A stretch of DNA of 64,000 nucleotides. Source: Lewinellaceae bacterium (lineage in GTDB: Bacteria; Bacteroidota; Bacteroidia; Chitinophagales; Saprospiraceae). The notes under the pieces were generated by a model. The model ran no database searches, had not been told where the DNA came from, and saw only the letters and a list, made by a program, of their open reading frames with translations. The first letter of the stretch is position 1; each line of letters begins with the position of its first letter. The stretch spans positions 62,001 to 126,000 of the forward strand of contig JACJXZ010000013.1 in the NCBI GenBank assembly GCA_020636375.1, given 5' to 3'. Below, in pieces: positions 53,255-62,395 of the stretch. A program made the position numbers and the translations under genes.

Positions 53255-53727
53255 ACTGGAGTTAGTTAAAAAAATAATACCAGCATTGCTTTGTCAAAAA
53301 CTATCCGAAGGGGCTGGTATTTTCCCATCGCGCTGACATTAACTAATACGATGGCGGACGGGTTTGGTTTCGTACCCGTTAACAATAAGGCTTTATTCAG
53401 GAAAAACAAAGCTAGTTTACAAATTTAATCATTCCTTTTGGTAAGCCGGCTTATTTGGGCCTTTTAGTTACCAACAATTTATCCTTGGCGGTGATAGGTT
53501 TGGCCGCACTGAAGCAGGTGTTTAGCGCTTCAAACCCGGAGAAAGACTGGAGCGCGGACCTCCAGGTCCGCGTCAATGAAGCCAGATCAGGCTCCTTGTC
53601 TACGCGGACCTGGAGGTCCGCGCTCCAAATAGCGCTAAACATATACCACCTGAAAGGCCGGGAAAACCTATTCCAGCGGAACATAACCCGGCCTGAAGAC
53701 ATCATAAAGCCATAAAAAGTTGCCTGT
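53255..53727. other. spacer with a REP-core foldback element
   Basis: A 473-bp gap between mltD-like and gatA. No gene; short frames at 53451-53715 read through the palindromic repeat and are artefacts. The foldback is listed separately. Confidence 0.55.
53514..53663. repeat. foldback element with two inverted GCGGACCTCCAGGTCCGC cores
   Basis: The outer arms share tgtttagcgct (left, near 53519) and agcgctaaaca (right, near 53631), with caggtg next to each. Inside, ggagcgcggacctccagg (about 53551) and its inverse cctggaggtccgcgctcc (about 53610) form a second stem. The 18-bp core is itself a near-perfect palindrome and recurs at 61178-61195. Confidence 0.7.
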
Positions 53728-55164
53728 TCACCCTTTTTTCATCGCCAGCACGGTTTTGCCAAAGGCCAGCAAGCGGGCTTCTTCGAACTTCTGAGCCATA
53801 AACTGAATGCCTATGGGCAACCCTTCGCCGTCTGAACCGACCGGCAGCGCGATGGCCGGCACGCCTGCCATATTGGCCTGTACGGTGAAAATGTCGGCAA
53901 GGTACATGGCCACGGGGTCGTCCATCTTGTCGCCGAGCTTCCAGGCGGTGCCGGGGGCGGCGGGCATGAGGATAAAGTCGTATGCCTCAAAGATTTCGTC
54001 GGTCTTTTCCTTGATGAGGCGGCGTACCTTCTGTGCTTTGGAATAGTAGGCGTCGTAGTAGCCGGCGCTGAGCACAAAGGTGCCCAGCAGGATGCGCCGC
54101 CTGACCTCGGCGCCAAACCCTTCGGTCCGCGACTTCTTATACGTGCTCATCAGGTCCTCGGCGTTGGGGCTGCGGTAGCCGTAGCGGATGCCGTCGTAGC
54201 GGGAGAGGTTGGCCGAGGCTTCGGCGGTGGTCAGCACGTAGTAGGCCGGGATGATGTAGTCGAGGTATTCGAAACCGACGGCTTCCACCGTGTGGCCGGC
54301 CTGGCGCAACTGCCCGATGAGGGACTGGCAGGCCGCCTGGACGCTCTCGTCCAGGCTGGGATGCTCCAGGGCGGTATCAAAATAGGCGATCCTGGCTTTG
54401 CCTGTAAAATCAGTCAACTGAGAATAGGCGGGCGCCGGCGCCTGGCTGGCGGTGCTGTCGAATTCGTCGGGGCCGGCCATGACCTCCAGCAGCAGGGCAG
54501 TATCTTCAACGGAATGCGCCAGGATGCCGATCTGGTCGAAGGACGAGCCATAGGCCAGCAGGCCGTAGCGGGAAATGCGACCGTAGGTCGGCTTGAAGCC
54601 CACCACGCCGCAGAAGGCTGCCGGCTGGCGCACCGAGCCGCCGGTGTCGGAGCCCAGAGAGGCCAGGCAGGTGTCGGCCTGCACGGCCACCGCCGAACCG
54701 CCGGAGGAGCCGCCCGGCACCCGGCCGGGGTCAGCCGCGTTCCGGGTGGGGCCGTAGATGGAGGTTTCATTGCTGGACCCCATCGCAAATTCGTCGCAGT
54801 TCACCCGGCCGACCAGAATGGCGCCTTCCGCCAGCAACCGCTCTATAGCTGTCGCCGAGAACAGGGACGTGAAGCCCTCCAGGATCTTTGACCCCGCAGT
54901 GACGCCGTGATCTTTATAACAAATCACGTCTTTATGCGAAAGCACCATCCCGAAGAGGCGGCCTGCCGATTCCGGGTTTTCCCGGTAGCGGGCATCCAGG
55001 TGCCGGGCGCACTCCAGCGCTTCTTCGGCATAAACTTCTACGTAGGCATTCAGCTGTTTGCTGGCTTCGATGCGGGAAAGGTAGTATTGTACGAGGCTTT
55101 CGCAGCTTTCCCGGCCGGCCCGGATGGCTTCCTGAACCTGTTGCAGTGTCGTGTATTTTGGCAT
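53728..55164 (-). CDS. gatA: aspartyl/glutamyl-tRNA amidotransferase subunit A
   Basis: A 478-residue amidase-signature enzyme that hydrolyses glutamine and passes ammonia to GatB, to convert misacylated Glu-tRNA(Gln) or Asp-tRNA(Asn). The catalytic triad is in place: Lys78 (LSHKDV), Ser153 (PGGSSGGSAVAV) and nucleophile Ser177 (SDTGGSVRQPAA), nearly the numbering of characterised GatA proteins. Tyr/Arg substrate-site elements (YGRISRYGLLAYGSSFDQIG) are typical of GatA within the amidase family. gatB and gatC are not in the window. It starts at ATG 55164 (MPKYTTLQQ). Confidence 0.97.
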   Translation of the reverse strand: MPKYTTLQQVQEAIRAGRESCESLVQYYLSRIEASKQLNAYVEVYAEEALECARHLDARYRENPESAGRLFGMVLSHKDVICYKDHGVTAGSKILEGFTSLFSATAIERLLAEGAILVGRVNCDEFAMGSSNETSIYGPTRNAADPGRVPGGSSGGSAVAVQADTCLASLGSDTGGSVRQPAAFCGVVGFKPTYGRISRYGLLAYGSSFDQIGILAHSVEDTALLLEVMAGPDEFDSTASQAPAPAYSQLTDFTGKARIAYFDTALEHPSLDESVQAACQSLIGQLRQAGHTVEAVGFEYLDYIIPAYYVLTTAEASANLSRYDGIRYGYRSPNAEDLMSTYKKSRTEGFGAEVRRRILLGTFVLSAGYYDAYYSKAQKVRRLIKEKTDEIFEAYDFILMPAAPGTAWKLGDKMDDPVAMYLADIFTVQANMAGVPAIALPVGSDGEGLPIGIQFMAQKFEEARLLAFGKTVLAMKKG

Positions 55165-55198
55165 GGTTTAGTTGTTGGTTGTTAAGTGGCCGGGCCCT

Positions 55199-55381
55199 AA
55201 ATCGGGACGTTCGCGAGAGGCTCCACCTCCGCCAAGGCTACGGCGGACAGGTAGTGCCTCGATGCGCAGTAATTGTCCAGTCTCCGGCTGGCATAAAACA
55301 ACATCTTTTGCGGCTCGCGCAAGTCGGAGACTTGCTTATTATGCCGCATCGCGTCTTAGACGCTCGCGAACGATCCGATTT
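55199..55381. mobile_element. MITE-like element with AAATCGG..CGTTCGCGAG ends
   Basis: A 183-bp element. The ends at 55199-55217 and 55363-55381 are inverted repeats matching at 17 of 19 positions. It contains the short palindromic word ccgccaaggctacggcgg (about 55227) and a second inner pair, gtctccggctggcataa and its near-inverse in agtcggagacttgcttattatgcc. No open frame. Confidence 0.7.
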
Positions 55382-55409
55382 TATATTTATTTTAATTTTG
55401 TCCGGTCAC

Positions 55410-56027
55410 TTACTGCTCTATAACCCACAGTTTCCGGCTGGCGGCCTGTCCCGGGCGCTGAATATCGAAATGGCGCTTTTTGCTGCCGATGAGCAAAGCA
55501 ACGCCGGCCCCCGCCGCTCCCAGGCTGTAGCCGGCAACGCGAAAATACCGATCCGAATTGAATTCGCCCTTGCCGTAGTTGATGCTGGCCAGAGGGGCCG
55601 CTACCAGAGCGCTCAGGGCGCCCAGCGTGGCCAGGATTCCTCCCAGGTTGTTCCAGCCCTTTGCCCCCTTGTTGCGGTAGGTGATATGGTCTATATCCGC
55701 TATGAAATAAGAGGCGGGCTGCACCGCCTTCAGGTTTTCGTAGTGGGTTTCCTCCTGCTTTGCCAACCCGTTGTCGAACGTCAGCGTTTTTGTTTCTTCC
55801 TCCGGCAATACCCGGATGGTGCCCTTTTGCGTGTTGAAGAGCTTGCCGCTCAGCTTTCGGTAGCCACAGCCGAGGCCCGGCCCTTCGACGGGCATGCCCA
55901 GCCCGATCTCGCCGCCGGCTCTGAGGGTTTTGGTTTTGCTGGCCAGGGAATTGCGCAGGGTGACCTGCCCGGTGAGGGTGGACAGGCAGAGGAGGAGGGG
56001 CAGAGTGGTTAGCAAAAGTGCTTTCAT
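55410..56027 (-). CDS. exported hypothetical protein with glycine/alanine-rich membrane segments
   Basis: A 205-residue protein with a signal peptide (MKALLLTTLPLLLCLSTLTGQ), a beta-rich middle and two hydrophobic segments near the C-terminus (GGILATLGALSALVAAPLA; YSLGAAGAGVALLIGSKK). No named family was recognised. Similar small exported proteins with a C-terminal membrane pair occur in Bacteroidota. It ends with a charged tail (HFDIQRPGQAASRKLWVIEQ split here as HFDIQRPGQ and RKLWVIEQ). It lies between a MITE-like element and an IS remnant, so its neighbourhood is disturbed. Confidence 0.75.
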   Translation of the reverse strand: MKALLLTTLPLLLCLSTLTGQVTLRNSLASKTKTLRAGGEIGLGMPVEGPGLGCGYRKLSGKLFNTQKGTIRVLPEEETKTLTFDNGLAKQEETHYENLKAVQPASYFIADIDHITYRNKGAKGWNNLGGILATLGALSALVAAPLASINYGKGEFNSDRYFRVAGYSLGAAGAGVALLIGSKKRHFDIQRPGQAASRKLWVIEQ

Positions 56028-56068
56028 GGGGTGGGATGTGGATGTGGTTGTTTTGCTATATTGTTGAA

Positions 56069-56109
56069 ATTGTTATATTGTTATATTGTTATATTGTTAT
56101 ATTGTTATA
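56069..56109. repeat. octamer array (ttatattg), left part
   Basis: Five copies of ttatattg end exactly at the left end of the IS remnant. The same array in the same orientation resumes at 57403 beyond its right end. Confidence 0.85.
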
Positions 56110-57402
56110 CAGCGATTCTCGCTATTAGAAAAAGTTATGATATAAACGGCTGCTGCCCTATTTTCACAGCCAAAAAGTTGGCATATGGCAACAGACCAGT
56201 TAATACAAGGCCTTAGGCAAAAGTTCGAAGCAGTCAAGGAACACCGTTATAAGAATGCTCAAATACCCTTAGGGGATTTTTTGCAGTCGGCCTTTGCGAT
56301 GTTCCACCTCAAGGACCCGTCGTTGCACCATTACCGGATAAGCTACCCGGAACGGGAGGCGAACCTGGAGCGGGTTTACCAGATAAAATCGCTGCCCTCG
56401 GATTCGGCGATGCGAGAGGAACTATATCGCCCTGGCGATATCCAGGCATGTTGTTCCGCAACCCGGCGAAGGTTTATGGATGAATACCGGTATTGGGCGC
56501 TATAATTGCCTTTTGTTGACGGCACGCAGCATTATTGTTCCGAGCACAGCCTGCGAACATTGTAACCAGGGCGCAACAAAAAGGGAGGTGACAAAACCAC
56601 TACCACCACCAGCGTTAGCCGCATAATGGCTCATCACGGGCACAAGGAGGTGTTTCTGTTTGCTGTGAAGCTATCGTGCGCCAGGACGGAGCACTAAAAC
56701 GACTGCGGCAATGCAGGCAAACGGCTCATCCGTTGGTGCGCGGTTTGCTGCTAAAGACACATGGCTATGGGCGTTTTGACGGCTTGACCCTATCTTTCAT
56801 CCGGATGCTCCAGAACATGAAATGCGTTTGTCATCGGCATCAGGAGGGCACGTTATCATCAAACCGAACGGCTTATAAGCTCAGGAGCATTCATGCCACA
56901 GATGGGCAAGGTGTGTTGCCAGTGGCATAACCAATTGCCAACCAAAACCAGGATATAGAGGTTAACTACTTTGAACTCGAGCAGTTTGACCGAAAGGCTT
57001 ATTTCAACTCCTGATAACGGACATAGCCATTTCGCAGAGAATATTGTCGAGTTGACTCTCATTGGCGCAGCCGTTGGAAGATAATGAAACCTCAATACCT
57101 TAAGAACCAGGGCTACCATTTGGAACACAATTATAGGTGAAAATAACCAACTTCATGTTGCTTGCTTTCCTGGCTTTCTGCGTGGACCAAATTGCTCAAA
57201 AGATGGACCAAGCCTTTGATAAAGCCCTGAAGTATTGCAAAACCAAGAAAAAGCTCTGGGAGAAAATCCGCCAGGTTTTCGATTTGCTGCCTTGTAAGTC
57301 AATGAACGTTATTTATCGCTTCATTGCAAAGGACATCCAGGTGGATTTCCCTTTGCTCGAATAAAGCCATATTCAAATTTTTTCTAATAGCGAGAATAGC
57401 TG
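56110..57402 (+). mobile_element. decayed insertion sequence with intact terminal inverted repeats
   Basis: A 1,293-bp element. Terminal inverted repeats at 56110-56134 and 57378-57402 match at 23 of 25 positions (both read cag..attctcgctattagaaaaa from outside in). Inside is a broken plus-strand transposase. An N-terminal piece at 56185-56505 (MATDQLIQGLRQ, FAMFHLKDPSLHHYR, LPSDSAMREELY) resembles IS4-like/ISNCY transposases with the ...PSxxxFxxD...PSDTxMRE... opening. The middle (about 56600-56950) has lost frame but keeps HGHKEVFLFA and traces of DCxRNAxKR. The C-terminal piece at 57137-57364 (LMLLAFLAF-like, CKTKKKLWEKIRQVF) ends it. The element sits inside an octamer array, which hides any target duplication. 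Confidence 0.85.
56185..57364 (+). pseudogene. degenerate IS transposase
   Basis: One original transposase frame is recognisable in pieces. The first 106 residues are open from ATG 56185 up to a stop at 56505. Several stops and frameshifts run through the middle, where the catalytic acidic residues would lie. A 75-residue C-terminal part is open from 57137. The clean TIRs with a heavily mutated coding part indicate an old, non-autonomous copy. Unlike the error patches elsewhere, the stops here include substitutions and the decay covers the whole gene, so this is real decay. Confidence 0.8.
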
Positions 57403-57438
57403 ATTGTTATATTGTTATATTGTTATATTGTTATATTG
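57403..57438. repeat. octamer array (ttatattg), right part
   Basis: Four further copies of the ttatattg unit in the same phase class as the array left of the IS remnant. A single ancestral array split by insertion is the simplest history. Confidence 0.85.
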
Positions 57439-57480
57439 CTGGGGTAGCTTTCGCAGCAGCAGGAGGGTATACATCGCATC

Positions 57481-58821
57481 TCACCGCAGCCGCCCGATGA
57501 TCTCTTCCAGGGTCAACGATTCCTGTTCTCCCGTTTTCATGTTTTTCAATCCGGGCTTGCCGCTGGCCATCTCGTTGCTGCCAACGACGATGGCGTAGGG
57601 GGCGTTGCGCTTGTCCACGTATTTGAACTGCTTACCCATTTTGGCAGGCTCGGGGTAGATCTCGGCGTTGATGCCGGCGGCCCGCAGCCGGCGCAGGCAG
57701 CGGAAAGCGTAGCGGTGCGTCTGGTCGTCGAAAGCCAGGAAGACGGCTTTCAGGCGGGTAGCGCTGTCCTCGGGGAAAAGCTTCAGCTCTTCCATGACGT
57801 CGAAGATGCGCTCGGCGCCGAAGGAGACGCCCACGCCGGAGGTGCCGGGCATGCCGAACACGCCGGTCAGGTCGTCGTAGCGGCCGCCGCCGCCGATGCT
57901 GCCCATCTGCACGCCTTTGGCCGCCACCTCGAAGATGCAGCCGGTGTAGTAGCTCAGGCCCCGCGCGAGGGTGATGTCGAAAACGATCTCGTTCGTCGAT
58001 TCGCCGATGCCGAGATAGTCGAATACGGTTTCCAGTTCTTCCACGCCCTTCAGGCCGGCAGCGCTGCCGGCCATCAACGGCTTCAGTTCCTCCAGGCTTT
58101 GGGCCTGCAGGATAGATTTGACCTTGCCGATCGCTGTTTCCGGGATACCCCGGCCGGCCATTTCCTGCTCCACGCCCTCCATGCCGATCTTGTCCAGCTT
58201 GTCGATGGCGATAGTCATGTCCATAAAGGAATCCCGGATGCCGGCCACCTCGGCGATGCCGGCCAGCACCTTCCTGTTGTTGAGCTTGACCACCACCTCC
58301 AGCCCCAGCCTGGCGAACACTTCATCGTAGATTTGCGCCAGCTCTGCCTCGTAGACGAGCGAATCGGAGCCTGCCACGTCCACGTCGCACTGGTAGAACT
58401 CCTGGTAGCGGCCCTTCTGCGGCCGGTCGGCCCGCCAGACGGGCTGGATTTGGTAGCGCTTGAAGGGGAAGGTGACCTCGTGCTGCCGCATGACGACGTA
58501 GCGGGCGAAGGGCACCGTCAGGTCATAGCGCAACCCCCGCTTGGAGATAGAGGGAACGAGCTGATTGGAATCGCGGGCGTCCAGGGCATCCTGGTCGGCT
58601 TTGGCCAGGAAGTCGCCGTTGTTGAGCACCTTGAAGAGCAGCTTGTCGCCCTCCTCGCCGTACTTGCCGGTCAGCGTGCTCAGGTTCTCCATGGCCGGCG
58701 TCTCGATCGGCTGGTAGCCATAGCGCACGAACACTTCGCGGATGGTGTCGAAGATGTAGTTCCGTTTATTGACTTCTTCGGGAGAGAAATCGCGGGTCCC
58801 TTTGGGTATGCTGGGTTTCAT
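57481..58821 (-). CDS. hisS: histidyl-tRNA synthetase
   Basis: A 446-residue class-II aminoacyl-tRNA synthetase that charges tRNA(His). The start ATG at 58821 gives MKPSIPKGTRDFSPEEV, the standard opening. Motif 2 is in RYQIQPVWRADRPQKGRYQEF (quoted parts: QPVWRADRPQKGRYQEF). The histidine-binding signature is ARGLSYYTGCIFE (usually RGLDYYTG). GGGGRYDDLTGVFG and motif 3 GVSFGAERIFDVM follow. The anticodon-binding domain is the last ~90 residues. It lies 81 bp downstream of pheS on the same strand, with a short-word foldback in between. Confidence 0.97.
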   Translation of the reverse strand: MKPSIPKGTRDFSPEEVNKRNYIFDTIREVFVRYGYQPIETPAMENLSTLTGKYGEEGDKLLFKVLNNGDFLAKADQDALDARDSNQLVPSISKRGLRYDLTVPFARYVVMRQHEVTFPFKRYQIQPVWRADRPQKGRYQEFYQCDVDVAGSDSLVYEAELAQIYDEVFARLGLEVVVKLNNRKVLAGIAEVAGIRDSFMDMTIAIDKLDKIGMEGVEQEMAGRGIPETAIGKVKSILQAQSLEELKPLMAGSAAGLKGVEELETVFDYLGIGESTNEIVFDITLARGLSYYTGCIFEVAAKGVQMGSIGGGGRYDDLTGVFGMPGTSGVGVSFGAERIFDVMEELKLFPEDSATRLKAVFLAFDDQTHRYAFRCLRRLRAAGINAEIYPEPAKMGKQFKYVDKRNAPYAIVVGSNEMASGKPGLKNMKTGEQESLTLEEIIGRLR

Positions 58822-58829
58822 TTTTATAA

Positions 58830-58899
58830 CGGTTGACGGCTGACGGTCGACGGTTGACGGCCACGCAGGGCAACAATTTTCAACCAACAATCGTCAACA
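58830..58899. repeat. short-word foldback (gttgacgg)
   Basis: The words ggttgacggctgacggtcgacggttgacgg (30 bp, 58830-58860) face aaccaacaatcgtcaac near 58882-58898. It fills the spacer between hisS and pheS. Confidence 0.55.
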
Positions 58900-58902
58900 T
58901 TT

Positions 58903-59936
58903 TTACAATGCCGACGCGAACTGCTTCAGGAAGCGCACGTCATTTTCGAAGAACAGGCGGATGTCGCCGATGTCGAACAGGCGCAGGGCCTGGCGTTCGA
59001 TGCCCATGCCGAAGGCGAAGCCGGTATATTTTTCGGAGTCGATGCCGCAGTTTTCCAGCACGGCGGGGTCGACCATTCCGCAGCCAGGATCTCGAGCCAG
59101 CCGGTGCCTTTGGTCAGGCGGTAGTCCTTTTCCGTTTCGGTGCCGAGGTAGACGTCCATCTCGGCGCTGGGCTCGGTGAAGGGAAGTAGGACATACCGCA
59201 GGCGGATTTTGGCGTCCGTACGAACATCTCCCGGGCGAAGTACAGCAGCGTCTGCTTGAGGTCGGCGAAGGAGACGCCCTCGTCGACGTAGAGGCCTTCC
59301 ACCTGGTGGAACTGGCAGTGAGAGCGGCCGAGATGGTCTCGTTGCGGTACACCGCCCCGGAGCGATGACGCGGATGGGCGGCTTCTGGCGGGTCATCACG
59401 CGGGCCTGCACCGGCGAGGTATGGGTGCGCAGCAGCAGGTCGGTGCTGTTCCGGAGGTAGAACGTGTCCTGCATATCGCGGGCCGGGTGGTCCTCCGGCG
59501 TATTCATGGCGGTGAAGTTGTGCCAGTCGTCCTCGATCTCCCGGTCGTCGGCCACTACGAAGCCGATGCGCTCGAAAATCCGGACGATGCGGTTCAGGGT
59601 GATGGCTACCGGGTGGCGGGCGCCCAGCTCCAGCGGTTCGCCGGGGGCGGTCAGGTCGATGTCCAGGACGGCGGCCTGTTCGGCGGCAGCTTCCAGGCGG
59701 GCTTTGAGGGCCTCGTACTTCGCCTCGGCAGCTTCCTTGACGCTGTTGACCAACTGGCCGTATTCCTTCTTCTGCTCGTTGGCGATGTTGCGGATCTCCC
59801 CGAACAGTGGCTTGATGACATTCTTGGACCCCAGGTATTGGATGCGGAATTGCTCCAGGGCTTCCAGGCTGTCCGGTTGGGCGGCGTCGACCTCCGCTTT
59901 TAGCTTTTTTACTTTTTCGAATGTTTCTGCTGACAT
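58903..59936 (-). CDS. pheS: phenylalanyl-tRNA synthetase alpha subunit, with consensus frameshifts
   Basis: The PheS alpha chain, ~343 residues when frame is restored. It starts at ATG 59936 (MSAETFEKVKKLKAEV) with the N-terminal coiled coil, then WHNFTAMNTPEDHPARDMQDTFYL (parts: FTAMNTPEDHPARD, TFYLRNSTDLLLRTHTSPV). Frame is lost at RVIAPGRC and regained and lost several times, near 59346-59360, 59325, 59217-59224, 59191-59199 and 59083. The remaining pieces in other frames read HCQFHQVEGLYVDEGVSFADL-like, PSAEMDVYLGTETEKDYRL-like and GFAFGMGIERQALRLF, all true PheS. Since pheS is normally single-copy and essential, the indels are probably sequence errors. pheT is not in the window. Confidence 0.92.
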
Positions 59937-59952
59937 GGCGGCTTTTTTTTTT

Positions 59953-60030
59953 GCCACGAAGGCACGAAGGCACGAAGGCACGAAGATGGCACTAAGCCCA
60001 AGCCTTTGTGCGTCTTCGAGTCTTAGTGGC
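59953..60030. repeat. foldback (cacgaagg words) between pheS and xerD
   Basis: Four copies of gcacgaag after gcc (59953-59985) face cgtcttcgagtcttagtggc on the right (60011-60030). It uses the same word family as the foldback at 50948-51090. The rest of the 250-bp spacer shows no gene. Confidence 0.6.
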
Positions 60031-60188
60031 TACTTATGCCTCGTTCCGGATATGTCTCCAAAAAACGGAACGGAAGTGCTTATGGTTCCGGAGGTTCCGG
60101 GATTTTCCGGGGCCAAAGGTAAGGATTTTAGGGGGAAATAGTTGTGTGGATTGTGTCGAAGTCTGGAGACTTCGACGAGCGACTTCGA

Positions 60189-61097
60189 CTAGCGGTTCCT
60201 CGGATGATACCTCATAATCGTCTCCCGCAGAAAATCGGTATCCAGGTGGGTGTAGATCTCGGTCGTAATAATGGATTCGTGGCCGAGCATATCCTGCACC
60301 GCTTTCAGGTCGGCGCCGCCCTCGATGAGGTGGGTGGCGAAGGAATGGCGGAAGGTGTGCGGGCTGACCGTTTTGTTGATCCCCGCCGCCGTGGCGGTTT
60401 CCTTGACGACGTGAAATACCATGACCCGGGTCAGGGCGCGCCCCCGCCGGTTGAGGAAGAGGACATCCTCGTGGCCTTTTTTGACGTTCATCTGGCTGCG
60501 CCGGCCCGATTGAACGTACAGCTGGATATGCTTGACGGCTTCTTCCCCGATGGGTACGATCCGTTCCTTGTCGCCTTTGCCAATCACCTTTACAAAGCCC
60601 ACATCCAGAAAGAGGTTGGAGAGGCGCAGCTGGGTCAGCTCGCTGACGCGCAGCCCGCAGGCATACAGCGTTTCCAGCATGGCCCGGTTGCGCGTGCCCT
60701 GCGGGTGGCTCAGGTCGATGGCGGCGAGCAAACGCTGGATCTCCGGGTAGGAAAGCACTTCCGGTATCTTGCGCCCCAGGCGCGGGGCGTCGATCTGGTC
60801 GGTAGGGTCTGTCTCCGTCAGGTTTTCCAGAATGAGGTACTTATAAAAGGTTTTCAGGGCGGAGATGAGCCGGGCCTGAGAGCGGGCAGCCAGGCCCAGG
60901 CTGTTCAGCCACAGGAGGAACTCTTCCAGGTGGGAGGCGCCGATGTGCAGCGGGGAAAGGGCATAACCCTTGATCTTTAAGAACTGTTGCAGTTTGTCGA
61001 GGTCCGAGAGGTAGGCCTGGGAGGTGTTGGCAGACAATGACCGCTCCAGCAACAGGTAGGCTTCGAAACCTTTGAGGTAAGGCGTCCAGTTGGGCAT
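60189..61097 (-). CDS. xerD: tyrosine recombinase XerD
   Basis: A 302-residue site-specific recombinase of the XerC/XerD type, which resolves chromosome dimers at dif. The N-terminal SAM-like DNA-binding domain spans residues 1-90. The catalytic domain has Arg150 (YACGLRVSEL), Lys174 (IGKGDKERIVP), His247 and Arg250 (SPHTFRHSFATHL), His273 (MLGHESI) and nucleophile Tyr282 (TEIYTHLD). The length matches chromosomal XerD rather than phage or transposon integrases. It starts at ATG 61097 (MPNWTPYLKGF) and lies upstream of pheS on the same strand. No dif site was recognised here. Confidence 0.94.
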   Translation of the reverse strand: MPNWTPYLKGFEAYLLLERSLSANTSQAYLSDLDKLQQFLKIKGYALSPLHIGASHLEEFLLWLNSLGLAARSQARLISALKTFYKYLILENLTETDPTDQIDAPRLGRKIPEVLSYPEIQRLLAAIDLSHPQGTRNRAMLETLYACGLRVSELTQLRLSNLFLDVGFVKVIGKGDKERIVPIGEEAVKHIQLYVQSGRRSQMNVKKGHEDVLFLNRRGRALTRVMVFHVVKETATAAGINKTVSPHTFRHSFATHLIEGGADLKAVQDMLGHESIITTEIYTHLDTDFLRETIMRYHPRNR

Positions 61098-61136
61098 GGT
61101 TTAAAGGTAGTGATTTCGGGAACATTTAAAAAATCG

Positions 61137-61226
61137 GTGGTGTATTAAATCCGTTGAACTTTCGGTGCAAATGGAGAGCGGACCTCCAGGTCCGCTGAAT
61201 GGATCAACGGATTTAATACACCACCT
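61137..61226. repeat. foldback with GGTGGTGTATTAAATCCGTTGA ends and a REP core
   Basis: The left end (61137-61158) and right end (61205-61226) are inverted copies of a 22-bp sequence starting ggtggtgtattaaatcc. Between them lies the palindrome gcggacctccaggtccgc (61178-61195), shared with the element at 53514-53663, whose outer edge (caggtggtatat) is also similar. Confidence 0.75.
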
Positions 61227-61355
61227 AAAAAATCCATGAAGCTAAATTGCGGCAAAGGATACATCAGTCCATTCTCAGGGGCGCGATTGCGCCGCTTAAC
61301 AGCACGTCCTTGCTGTTTGATGACAGATACTGGACTTTGGACGTACAGCCATTTT

Positions 61356-61444
61356 AAGTCGGAAGTGCGAAGTCGGAAGTCGGAAATGGGCGCAAAATGG
61401 GCGCAAAACGCCTGCTTTTCCGACTTCCGACTTCCGATTTCCGC
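61356..61444. repeat. short-word foldback (gaagtcg)
   Basis: The left arm is built of agtcggaagtgcgaagtcgg. The right arm carries ccgacttccgacttccg. A tandem gggcgcaaaat pair lies in the loop. Confidence 0.6.
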
Positions 61445-61527
61445 CTTCAGCCCCGGACTGTCCAAAGACTAGTGCTTTCGGCACTAAATAACGGGGGAGT
61501 TATTTCACCGCCAGGAGCAACATGCCG

Positions 61528-61597
61528 TTAATGGTTATTGGTTAATAACCAGCGTTTTACGCCGATGTCAGGCGCAATAACTAATAACCAGTAATTG
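61528..61597. repeat. short-word foldback (ggttattggttaa)
   Basis: atggttattggttaataacc on the left faces aataactaataaccagtaatt on the right. It is an imperfect hairpin of the same short-word type. Confidence 0.45.
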
Positions 61598-62395
61598 CCC
61601 CGGAACTTCGTTCCTCACACACTAGTGACAGATAATAAGGCACAAAAAATGTCACAATTCCGATAAAAATGCTCAACGTCAGGCTACATGGGCTTTGTAA
61701 AAATAGAATGTTTTTTAATTGTATATATTGATGATTTTTTGATGTTTATAAATGAATTTTATTTTATTTTTGTGTTACCTGATCCAGGTTTGTGACATCG
61801 AACAGCAAATTTTTCCATCTGTTCGTTCCAGCTCTCCTGTCGCAATACAAAAAAAAAAGATTTGAAAACCAGCCCGTTCATCTCCGAAAGAATTATATTT
61901 GCCTTCAGGCATGTAAATAAGGCCACCTTATTGACGATGCACACATAAACCCCAGGGTAGTACTTTGAGAAAAGCGCACAATTAATTAAGTACATCCTGC
62001 CAGGTTGCAAATAAAAACCGAAGGGCTCCAGGAGCAAGCCCTCTCCCCTTGGAATAAAACATTTCATGATTAAAGGTTACGTATAGTAAGTTGCTTACTG
62101 TACGAGTTTCGGCCTGAAAGCTTAGATTTAGAAGACAAACACGCACAATTTTCACCTCTGACCATGCAGCTATGGCCCGGGCTTCGCTTTCGGCGACCCG
62201 GCTTGACTTGCTGTGTTGTCATTGAGGCAGGTTAGTTTTCATGAACGTTCCCAAAACGGACAACATGTATCTAAACGCTATAAAATTGTGCATATTTGTT
62301 TAATGCTGAGGGTCGGAGCCTTTGGGCTTTGGCCCTCGCTTTTGTCGGGTAAACGCTGAAAGCGCACCTCCCCCTGAAAAAAATTATCGCGTTTT

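Noticed and set aside
53451..53715. Frames of 84-86 codons on both strands
   Set aside because: They read through the palindromic REP-core foldback, and the sequence explains itself as repeat.
61759..62067. 102-codon minus-strand frame
   Set aside because: AT-rich, hydrophobic-random composition, no recognisable motif and no promoter or operon context; kept only as a remote possibility.
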